The notes under the pieces are model-generated. The model had not been told where the DNA came from, did not search any database, and saw nothing but the letters and a program-made list of their open reading frames with translations. Shown here piece by piece: positions 24,177 to 30,538 of a stretch of DNA of 37,128 nucleotides. Origin of the DNA: Syntrophobacterales bacterium. GTDB lineage: Bacteria > Desulfobacterota > Syntrophia > Syntrophales > UBA2192. Within the stretch, counting starts at the first letter, position 1. Every line of letters begins with the position of its first letter. The stretch is from positions 1-37,128 of the forward strand of contig JAGPKU010000020.1 of NCBI GenBank assembly GCA_018053845.1. Direction: 5' to 3'. The position numbers and the translations under genes were made by a program.

Positions 24177-24262
24177 ATCGATGGGCGGGGGCCGCTCCTC
24201 CTTCGCGGCCTCTCGTCGATCGTACCCCCCTCGGGGAGGCGGCTTTTCACGGAGCCGCTCCC
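24177..24262 (+). terminator. Tandem hairpins between the two prepilin genes
   Basis: The first structure pairs GGGGCCGC with GCGGCCTC, with outer ATCGA/TCGAT arms. The second pairs GGGA-GCGGCT with AGCCGC-TCCC (24234-24262) with one bulged G. Neither has a T-run, so they look more like mRNA stabilisers or attenuators than full terminators. They would favour the upstream pilin over the downstream one. Confidence 0.45.
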
Positions 24263-24331
24263 ATTGTGCAGGGACGGCGTGTGCGGTTTCGTTCCAGGTG
24301 CAAAATAAAGGAATGAGGCTGTAACGCGTCC

Positions 24332-24706
24332 ATGTCTTTGCCCGTTTCCCAGAGGGGATTCACCCTGATCGAGCTTGTCGCCATCCTCGTCATTCTGGGT
24401 GTTCTCGCCTCCATCGCAGTGCCGAAATACTATGATCTCACACGCGAATCCCAGAATCGCGCGGCCCTGCAGGCCGTCGTTGAAGGGAAATCCCGCCTTT
24501 CCATGGGGTATGCACGATTCTTTCTCGACAGGAGCTTTCCCCCAACCCCCTCGAGCCTTGTAGAAGTCGTGGGGGCCACGACAAGCGTCGGCGACTACAT
24601 CCTGACGCTCTCCGTCCTTCCGGCCTCCTCGGATATCCGCATCGAGGCAGCGGGTAGAGGCGGCATCCCGGGCACGAGCAGCGGTGTCTGGACGATGCCG
24701 AAGTAG
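24332..24706 (+). CDS. Type IV prepilin, second copy (probable minor pilin)
   Basis: This 124-residue prepilin has a 9-residue leader (MSLPVSQRG) and a mature start FTLIELVAILVILGVLASIAVPKY with Glu at position 5. It is a clear paralogue of the upstream pilin: both continue with a helix ending QAV-EGKSRLS and a segment ending FFLDRS or FLLERS. Cysteines are absent. The best SD-like sequence, GAGG, is 13 nt from the ATG, so translation is probably weaker than for the first pilin. Two hairpins separate the genes. The stop is only 10 nt from the convergent TMTC-like gene. Minor-pilin status is inferred from these expression features. Confidence 0.9.
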   Translation: MSLPVSQRGFTLIELVAILVILGVLASIAVPKYYDLTRESQNRAALQAVVEGKSRLSMGYARFFLDRSFPPTPSSLVEVVGATTSVGDYILTLSVLPASSDIRIEAAGRGGIPGTSSGVWTMPK

Positions 24707-24716
24707 ACAATCCGGC

Positions 24717-26819
24717 TCATCTTTCCAAGACCTGACGCTTCACGTCGTCTCGAATGATTCGTGCGAGCTTGTGCGGGTCGACCTCGTAGACCGCCGCGGC
24801 ATTCAGGGCCGCGAGGTCGTCGAGCCACGCGCGGAGGGTTTCCGTTTCTTTCCGGACAAGACACCGCGCCGTGACACGCGCGAGGGCGGGCCTGTCTTTG
24901 ACCCGCTCGTAGATTTCCACAAGTGCAAGTAGGGCACGCGCATTGGCCGGGTTCAGTCGGAGAGCTTCCTCCCAGCACTGTGCCGCCTTCTTCCAGCAGC
25001 CCAGCTGCCGCCATGCCTCCCCCGAGATTTCCCAGGGCCTCGGGTCGGTCCACCTCAATCTCATGGCCGATGCCGCCGACTTGAGGGCGTCCCTCGCATT
25101 TCCTTTTTTCAGGAGCACCAGACCGTAGCAGTTCATTATCTCGGTATTGTTCGGCTGCCGGGGCGCGTGTACCTTGATCAAGGCCCATGCCTTCTCGACG
25201 TCCCCCCTTTGCAGGTGAATCGTCGCAAGACCGACAACGGCAGAAGCGAACCCCGGGAATCGATCCAGGGCCTTGATGAACTGCTCCTCCGCCCGGCCTA
25301 TGTCCTTGGCTTCTTTGAGGTAATAAAGTCCCAAGCCGTAAGACGCAATCCCTACCTGCCGCAGATTGGTGTCCCGGTTCAGACCCTCGGCTGTCTCAAA
25401 TTCCCTGACGGCCTGCTCATACATCCCAGCCTCGTAGTAATGCTTGGCCAGGTTGATGCGGGGACGGCTGATATTAGGGGACTTCTGAACGTTGTCAAGC
25501 CAGAGATGAAGGTCGGAGCTGACAACCTCGTTTCGCTCGAAGGTCGTGTGGCCTTGAAAAGCCAGAAGAAGCGCAAATCCCCCTGCCATGAAAATCTGAA
25601 ATTTCCTGCTGTATGAAAAATAGTGCAGCACGTTGACCATGACAGTCGCGATCGGCACGAAGAAGAACATCGACGGGATGTAGTTGCGGTGCTCGAAGAT
25701 CAACTCCAAGGGGATGATGGTCCCTTCGATGAGGTGATTCAGAAAGAAAAAGAGGACCGCGAAGGAGATCAAGGGGTATTGCCGGGCCTTCAGGATTGCC
25801 AATGAGAGGCTGAGGATGATCCCTGCAATGGCCGCAAGCGTCGTCCACGGGTCGATCAGGCTGCGCGAGATGTCGATGTCGTGCAGGAGCGTCAGCCTGG
25901 AAGGAATCGGGTAGAGGAGCAGAGACACGTAGAAGAAGAGAACCCTCCCTTGCGTCAGGAGCCGCTCCAGCGGCGAGAACGGCCTCACGCCCGACTCGTA
26001 GACGGCGCGCTCCATGGTGAAGTCGGTGTAGAGCAGACCCAGCCCGATCGCGACTGCGAGCGGCAGAACCGCCCACCTCATGGTTCTCCGCACGGACCCG
26101 GCAGAGATCCCCTGGATGAAAAAAAGGTCGTAGAGCAAGATGGTGATCGGTAAGACGGCCGTGTTCTCCTTGGTGGCAAAAGCCGCGAGGGCGGCCAGGC
26201 CGCCGAAGAAGTACCATGCGATGCGGAGACGCCCCGCTTCCGCCCTTCGGCCCCGGGCGTAGAAATATAGCGACGCGACGTAAAAGAGCCCGGCCATGCT
26301 CGCCATCCGCTGCACGATGATCGAGACGGCATGGACGTGCAGGGGGCTTGTAGCCCAGAGAAACGACGACAGCAGGGCCACGGGGTACGCGACGGCGCCG
26401 TACTTCTCCCTCATGGGCGGCAGCGTCAGGGTGAGCCGGACCAGCAGGAACAGGAAGAACGCCGTCAGTGCGTGGATCAGGAAGTTGACGACGTGATAGC
26501 CGGTGACGGCCGTCCCCCCGAAGAAATAGTTAAGTCCGAAGGTGAGGTAGGACAGGGGACGGGTCAGGTGCCAGCCCCGGGGTTCCACCGCTGTCCCGTA
26601 GAAGGTCTGGCGGATGTCATCCCAGGAAAGGGTCTGGAGATGGACATTGCGATTGTCGACGATGTTGTGATAATCGTCGAAGTGCCATTCGCCGAAAAAG
26701 CTGTTGCTGTAGATGATCAACAGCATGACCAGCAGGGAGACCACGGCGAACGCAAGGCCGCGCCCGCCGGATTGTGCTGCTGCACGTGTTGAGGCAACGC
26801 TCTCTTTCTCGATCATCAT
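24717..26819 (-). CDS. TMTC-like multi-TM glycosyltransferase candidate with TPR tail
   Basis: This protein of about 700 residues starts with a TM helix followed by EWHFDDYHNIVDNRNV. Its acidic pair D48-D49 lies in the first periplasmic loop, as in GT-C fold enzymes, and the wording resembles TMTC O-mannosyltransferases. About ten further hydrophobic helices follow to about residue 420. The last 260 residues are TPR repeats (KHYYEAGMYEQAVREFE, QCWEEALRLNPANARAL). Such proteins transfer a sugar from a lipid carrier to protein. It is convergent with the prepilins (10 nt apart) and has its own sigma-54 promoter, so a role in pilin glycosylation is a fair inference. GAGG lies 6 nt before the ATG at 26819; a second ATG follows at once. 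Confidence 0.75.
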   Translation of the reverse strand: MMIEKESVASTRAAAQSGGRGLAFAVVSLLVMLLIIYSNSFFGEWHFDDYHNIVDNRNVHLQTLSWDDIRQTFYGTAVEPRGWHLTRPLSYLTFGLNYFFGGTAVTGYHVVNFLIHALTAFFLFLLVRLTLTLPPMREKYGAVAYPVALLSSFLWATSPLHVHAVSIIVQRMASMAGLFYVASLYFYARGRRAEAGRLRIAWYFFGGLAALAAFATKENTAVLPITILLYDLFFIQGISAGSVRRTMRWAVLPLAVAIGLGLLYTDFTMERAVYESGVRPFSPLERLLTQGRVLFFYVSLLLYPIPSRLTLLHDIDISRSLIDPWTTLAAIAGIILSLSLAILKARQYPLISFAVLFFFLNHLIEGTIIPLELIFEHRNYIPSMFFFVPIATVMVNVLHYFSYSRKFQIFMAGGFALLLAFQGHTTFERNEVVSSDLHLWLDNVQKSPNISRPRINLAKHYYEAGMYEQAVREFETAEGLNRDTNLRQVGIASYGLGLYYLKEAKDIGRAEEQFIKALDRFPGFASAVVGLATIHLQRGDVEKAWALIKVHAPRQPNNTEIMNCYGLVLLKKGNARDALKSAASAMRLRWTDPRPWEISGEAWRQLGCWKKAAQCWEEALRLNPANARALLALVEIYERVKDRPALARVTARCLVRKETETLRAWLDDLAALNAAAVYEVDPHKLARIIRDDVKRQVLER

Positions 26820-26979
26820 GACGGCCCTCGTTCGGCCGCGGTCGTCAGTACCCGCATTCCGGCCTGACGATCCGCTGTGACAGGGTGCAGTGGGGGACCG
26901 GGTCGGCCTTTCTTAAGCACAACAAAGGGATAAACACAATCCCGGATGCCGGCTTCCCGGGAGAATCCTGTATGAAAGC

Positions 26980-26995
26980 TGCAATAACATTGCCA
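26980..26995 (-). promoter_or_regulatory. Sigma-54 promoter of the TMTC-like gene
   Basis: Read on the minus strand the site is TGGCAA-TGTTA-TTGCA, 10 of 11 fixed positions of the consensus, with GG and GC 10 nt apart. Predicted transcription start is about 26969, leaving a leader of about 150 nt. Confidence 0.72.
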
Positions 26996-27036
26996 AGGCA
27001 TTATAATCAATCGTCTTTTTGTCGATGCGCGGCACG

Positions 27037-27052
27037 GTTCGCGAACGTTCGC
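27037..27052. promoter_or_regulatory. Candidate activator site between divergent sigma-54 promoters
   Basis: GTTCGCGAACGTTCGC contains two overlapping perfect palindromes (10 and 12 bp). Dyad symmetry and central position suit a Fis-type HTH dimer such as that of the membrane-bound activator. The same sequence was not found before the other two sigma-54 promoters, which weakens the idea. Confidence 0.35.
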
Positions 27053-27124
27053 CGCATCTCCCATGAAACTGCCGCTCCGGGTGGCTGAAACGGCAGACCG
27101 CCCGCGCAGGGCGGGGACCTGGTC

Positions 27125-27140
27125 TGGCACCGACCTTGCA
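27125..27140 (+). promoter_or_regulatory. Full-match sigma-54 promoter of the glycan operon
   Basis: TGGCAC-CGACC-TTGCA matches all 11 fixed positions of TGGCAC-N5-TTGCA, followed by AAAA. GG (27126-27127) and GC (27138-27139) are 10 nt apart. The predicted transcript start (about 27151) falls next to the ATG at 27152, so the mRNA would have almost no leader. Confidence 0.78.
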
Positions 27141-27151
27141 AAATCCGGCAT

Positions 27152-28252
27152 ATGCGCGTCCTACTGGTGAGCACATCCTATCCACGAGGTCCCGATGACT
27201 GGAAGGTTCCCTTCATCAAGAACCTGGTCTATGCCCTTGCAGCTGCGGAGTCGGTGGATCTTCGGCTTTGCGCTCCGCCCGGCGACGTCCCGGATGGGGT
27301 CTCGAATATATTAACGGCCGAGGAATTGGCGTGGCTTCAGGGCATGCTTGCCTCCGGGGGCATCGCGCATCTGTTGCGCAGCGAGGGGTGGAAGGCGTCG
27401 GGCACCGTTCTCCGGCTGCTCGGGCTGCAGAGGAGGGCATACCGGAGAGCCGCGGACGTCGATCTCTTTCATGTCAACTGGCTGCAAAATGCCATTCCCC
27501 TGTGGGGCATCGACAAACCCGCCGTGATCAGCGTGCTGGGGACCGATTTCGCGCTGCTGGATCGGCCCGGCATGGTCAATCTGCTGAGGGCTGCACTCGG
27601 GCGCAGGAGAGCCGTGATCGCGCCCAACGCCGGGTGGATGACTGGGCGCCTGGATACCCTGTTCGGCGATCTTGCGGAAATCCGAACGATTCCCTTTGGA
27701 GTCGATCCGCCGTGGTTCGAAATACGGCGCGATCATGCCGGAAAACGGCGCAAGTGGCTGGTTGTCCTCCGGGTAACGGCAAAGAAGATGGGACATCTCT
27801 TCCCGTGGGGGGAAGGGCTTTTCGGCAAGGAGGATGAGCTGCACGTCCTGGGGCCCATGCAGGAGAAGATCGACATGCCCCCCTGGGTCCGCTTTCACGG
27901 AGCCACGCATCCCCGGGAGCTGAGGGAAAAATGGTTCCCTGAGGCGGCGGGTCTCATTACACTGAGCCAACACGACGAGGGAAGGCCTCAGGTGATCCTC
28001 GAAGCGATGGCCTCGGGGTTGCCCGTCATCGCATCCGATCAGCCGGCTCACCGGGACGTAATCCGGCACGGGGAAACCGGTTGGCTCGTGTCGTCGCAAG
28101 ATGAATTTCTCGAGGCCGTCGCCTGGCTCGGGAACAGAGAGAACAACTTGCAGATGGGAAAGCGGGCCAGAACGTGGGTCCTGGAAAACATAGGGACCTG
28201 GAGTGACTGTGCGACGCGTTACGTGGACGCCTATCGGACCGTTGTGAGGTAG
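27152..28252 (+). CDS. Glycosyltransferase family 4
   Basis: This 366-residue cytoplasmic GT-B enzyme transfers a sugar from an activated donor to a growing glycan. The N-terminal half opens RVLLVSTSYPRGPDDWKVPFIKNL, and FHVNWLQNAIPLWG lies in the acceptor domain. The C-terminal half carries SQHDEGRPQVILEAMASGLPVIASD, the family 4 donor-binding region, and GETGWLV. The ATG fits the family N-terminus, but no SD is visible, and a sigma-54 promoter ends only 12 nt upstream, pointing to a nearly leaderless mRNA. It heads a three-gene plus-strand unit with an epimerase and a GT2. Donor and acceptor are unknown. Confidence 0.88.
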   Translation: MRVLLVSTSYPRGPDDWKVPFIKNLVYALAAAESVDLRLCAPPGDVPDGVSNILTAEELAWLQGMLASGGIAHLLRSEGWKASGTVLRLLGLQRRAYRRAADVDLFHVNWLQNAIPLWGIDKPAVISVLGTDFALLDRPGMVNLLRAALGRRRAVIAPNAGWMTGRLDTLFGDLAEIRTIPFGVDPPWFEIRRDHAGKRRKWLVVLRVTAKKMGHLFPWGEGLFGKEDELHVLGPMQEKIDMPPWVRFHGATHPRELREKWFPEAAGLITLSQHDEGRPQVILEAMASGLPVIASDQPAHRDVIRHGETGWLVSSQDEFLEAVAWLGNRENNLQMGKRARTWVLENIGTWSDCATRYVDAYRTVVR

Positions 28253-28260
28253 AAAGGCAG

Positions 28261-29193
28261 ATGGAAAACGAAACGCTGCTCATCGGCGGGACGGGGTTTG
28301 TCGGCCAGGCACTGGCGCCCCGCCTGACCGCAGCCGGCCACCGGGTCCACCTCGTCGCGCGGCGGCCCGTGCCCATGCAGTTCGGCGGTCGTGCGGTTCT
28401 GCACACCAGCCCCCTGGACAATGCAAAACTGCTGCACGCGCTGTTGCCCGAATGCCGGTCGGTCTTCTACCTGGCCTCGGACAGCACGCCGGGAACTTCG
28501 GCCTCCGAACCGATGTGGGAATCCGAGCTGAACCTCGGGCCTGCCCTGCGGTTCCTCGACATCCTGCAGAAATACGAGCACGTTCATCTTTTCTTCGTCT
28601 CCTCGGGCGGGACGGTCTACGGAAACCCCCGAACCCTGCCGGTGGACGAGGACCAGCCCCTGTCGCCTCTCTCCTACCACGGGGCGGGCAAGATCGCGAT
28701 GGAGGCCTTTCTGCAGGCCTACTGCAGGCAATTCGGACGAGGCGTGACCATCCTGAGGCCCTCGAACTTCTACGGCCCGGGCCAGCCCTATCGGAAAGGG
28801 TTCGGCATCGTGCGCGGCATGCTGGAACATCTGCGGCGGGATCGCCCCGTGGAGATCTGGGGGGACGGGGAAAATATCCGTGACTTCATCTACATTGAGG
28901 ATTTTGTAGATGCCTGCGTTCGCCTCGTGGAAAGGGGACAGGCGGCCAGGACGATCGATGTCTTCAATGTGGGTTACGGCTCGGGGGTCAGCATCAACCG
29001 GCTGTGCGACCTTGTCGAGTCGGTGACGGGCGGGCGGATTCGAAAGGAATACCGCGCCGGACGTTCGATCGACGTCCGGTCGGTTGTCCTGGATTGTTCC
29101 AAGCTGAATCGACATGCGGGGTGGAAGCCCGCCACGGATCTGGAAACGGGCCTTGCAAGGACATGGGAATGGCTCAAGACGCAGCCGCTGTAA
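28261..29193 (+). CDS. NAD-dependent sugar epimerase/dehydratase (GalE-like)
   Basis: This 310-residue extended SDR protein acts on nucleotide sugars. It has the NAD-binding GGTGFVG (9-15), FFVSSGGTVYGN with the catalytic Ser/Thr region, LRPSNFYGPGQPYR and DFIYIEDFVDAC. The active-site segment reads Y139-H-G-A-G-K144, one residue longer than the normal Y-x3-K; in register with the lysine, the tyrosine position is His140. This may be a real variant or reduced activity. The gene starts 8 nt after the GT4 and overlaps the GT2 that follows, so all three are probably co-translated. The product sugar cannot be predicted. Confidence 0.87.
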   Translation: MENETLLIGGTGFVGQALAPRLTAAGHRVHLVARRPVPMQFGGRAVLHTSPLDNAKLLHALLPECRSVFYLASDSTPGTSASEPMWESELNLGPALRFLDILQKYEHVHLFFVSSGGTVYGNPRTLPVDEDQPLSPLSYHGAGKIAMEAFLQAYCRQFGRGVTILRPSNFYGPGQPYRKGFGIVRGMLEHLRRDRPVEIWGDGENIRDFIYIEDFVDACVRLVERGQAARTIDVFNVGYGSGVSINRLCDLVESVTGGRIRKEYRAGRSIDVRSVVLDCSKLNRHAGWKPATDLETGLARTWEWLKTQPL

Positions 29194-30212
29194 CCTCGGC
29201 AGCGGATCCGGTCTGTTCGATCTGCATTGCCAACTACAATGGCGAAGACGTTATCGGTCCGTGCCTGGAATCGATCCGCAACCAGGATTTCGATCAGCCT
29301 CTGGAGATCATCGTCCACGACGATGCGTCGACGGACGATTCTGTCGGGATCATACGCGCTCAGTTCCCGGAAGTCACCCTCATCGCAAGCGAGGAGAACG
29401 CAGGCTACTGCGTCAGCAACAACCGGATGGTTTCCCGCGCACGGGGCCGATACATTCTCCTGCTGAACAATGACGCGGTGCTGCAGCGGGATGCCGTCAG
29501 CACCCTCTTTCGCCATGCCGAAGAGCAACCGGGCCCTGCCATCCTGGGGCTTCCTCAGTACGATATCGAGACGGGCGCGCTGATCGACCGCGGCAGCCTG
29601 CTGGACCCATTCATGAACCCGGTGCCGAATCTGGATCCGGGCAGGACGGATGTGGGCATGGTCATGGGGGCGTGCATGTGGATCCCGAGAGCCCTGTGGG
29701 AGGAGCTGGGAGGCTTCCCGGAGTGGTTCGGAAGCCTGGCGGAAGATATGTACCTGTGCTGCCTGGCCCGGTTGAGAGGGGTCCCCGTGACGGTCCTGCC
29801 CGGCTCCGGTTACCACCACTGGGTCGGCCGGAGCTTCAAGGGGGGCAAGGTTGTCGGGAACGCCCTCCAGACGAGCTATCGGCGCCGCGCTCTGAGCGAA
29901 CGGAACAAGAGCTTTACAATGCTGATATGCTACCCGCCGCCAGCCGCGATAATACTGATTCCATTTCATTTCCTCGTGCTTGCCGGGGAGGGGCTCGTTA
30001 TTTCTCTGTTGAAGAGGAATGGCCGGGTCTTTTCTGAGATCTACTGGTTTTCGCTGCAGAACGTCTGGAAAGAGAAACGTCGGCTGTGGGGGCTGAGACG
30101 GGCCGTCCAGTCCAGCAGATGCATTTCATCACGCATATATCTCTCTACACATAAATGGATGCCGTACAAGCTGAACATGCTGCTCAAGTTCGGCCTGCCC
30201 AATATCGAATGA
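29169..30212 (+). CDS. Glycosyltransferase family 2 with C-terminal membrane segment
   Basis: This 347-residue enzyme has a GT-A fold. VCSICIANYNGEDVIGPCLESI opens it, followed by HDDASTDDS (DD at 51-52, nucleotide binding), ENAGYCVSNNRM and LLLNNDAVLQ with the metal-binding acidic pair, then GACMWIPRALWEELGGF. A hydrophobic stretch near residue 250-285 (PPPAAIILIPFHFLVLAGEG) probably anchors it to the membrane. Such proteins add rhamnose or similar sugars in O-antigen and EPS pathways. I chose ATG 29169, which lies 7 nt from AAGGA and overlaps the epimerase end by 25 nt; the ATG at 29163 is too close to that SD. Confidence 0.87.
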   Translation: MAQDAAAVTSAADPVCSICIANYNGEDVIGPCLESIRNQDFDQPLEIIVHDDASTDDSVGIIRAQFPEVTLIASEENAGYCVSNNRMVSRARGRYILLLNNDAVLQRDAVSTLFRHAEEQPGPAILGLPQYDIETGALIDRGSLLDPFMNPVPNLDPGRTDVGMVMGACMWIPRALWEELGGFPEWFGSLAEDMYLCCLARLRGVPVTVLPGSGYHHWVGRSFKGGKVVGNALQTSYRRRALSERNKSFTMLICYPPPAAIILIPFHFLVLAGEGLVISLLKRNGRVFSEIYWFSLQNVWKEKRRLWGLRRAVQSSRCISSRIYLSTHKWMPYKLNMLLKFGLPNIE

Positions 30213-30236
30213 TCCTCCTCAAGGATTTTTTTGCCG

Positions 30237-30505
30237 TCACGGAATCGGTCTGTCCCGGTTCCCTGTGATTGATTCCCACACACTCCAGAGGACTTGCGCA
30301 ACGCCGGTATTGCGATCGCTTCGGATCATCGCCAGCCTGTCCATTGTGCCGCGCAGGTCTTCGATCATGGCGAGGGACTCCTCGGCAGAAGCATTATCCA
30401 CAATGACAACCTTCCGAATCGGCGCAGGATCTTGTCGATTCTCCCGTGCAAATCCCAATCGGGAAAATAGGTGATGATCACCGTACGGAAGACTTCTCGC
30501 TGCAT
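30237..30505 (-). pseudogene. Frameshifted, truncated family 2 glycosyltransferase
   Basis: On the minus strand an ATG at 30505 with GGAGG begins MQREVFRTVIITYFPDWDLH and continues GRIDKILRR, then the frame closes. The neighbouring frame continues the same family with RKVVIVDNASAEESLAMIEDL and RSDRNTGVAQ, so one frameshift lies near 30420. After NTGVAQ the text no longer looks like a glycosyltransferase and stops at 30237, leaving only about the first 80 codons of a gene that is normally about 300. It starts 34 nt after the upstream GT gene and is the decayed end of the minus-strand polysaccharide cluster. A sequencing error could explain the frameshift but not the truncation. Confidence 0.75.
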
Positions 30506-30538
30506 GTCCGCCTCCGCGAGGGTTTCTGTTCCCTCGCA

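Larger units (their letters stand above)
26820..27151. other. Divergent regulatory region with two sigma-54 promoters
   Basis: The 332-nt spacer has no gene. It holds a minus-strand sigma-54 promoter (26980-26995), a plus-strand one (27125-27140) and, between them, overlapping palindromes GTTCGCGAAC and GCGAACGTTCGC (27037-27052). The palindromes lie about 75 nt from the minus-strand start and about 105 nt from the plus-strand start, a position where one activator site could serve both. An inverted pair CTGCCG/CGGCAG follows in 27069-27096. Confidence 0.65.

Noticed and set aside
24271-24284. GG-N10-GC (GGGACGGCGTGTGC) before the second prepilin as a fifth sigma-54 promoter
   Set aside because: Only about 7 of 11 fixed bases match and the region is GC-rich, where the two dinucleotides recur by chance.
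27002-27007. TATAAT as a -10 box for the plus-strand glycan operon
   Set aside because: No convincing -35 box lies 16-18 nt upstream (CTGCAA at best), and a full-match sigma-54 promoter lies closer to the gene. It could still be a secondary promoter.
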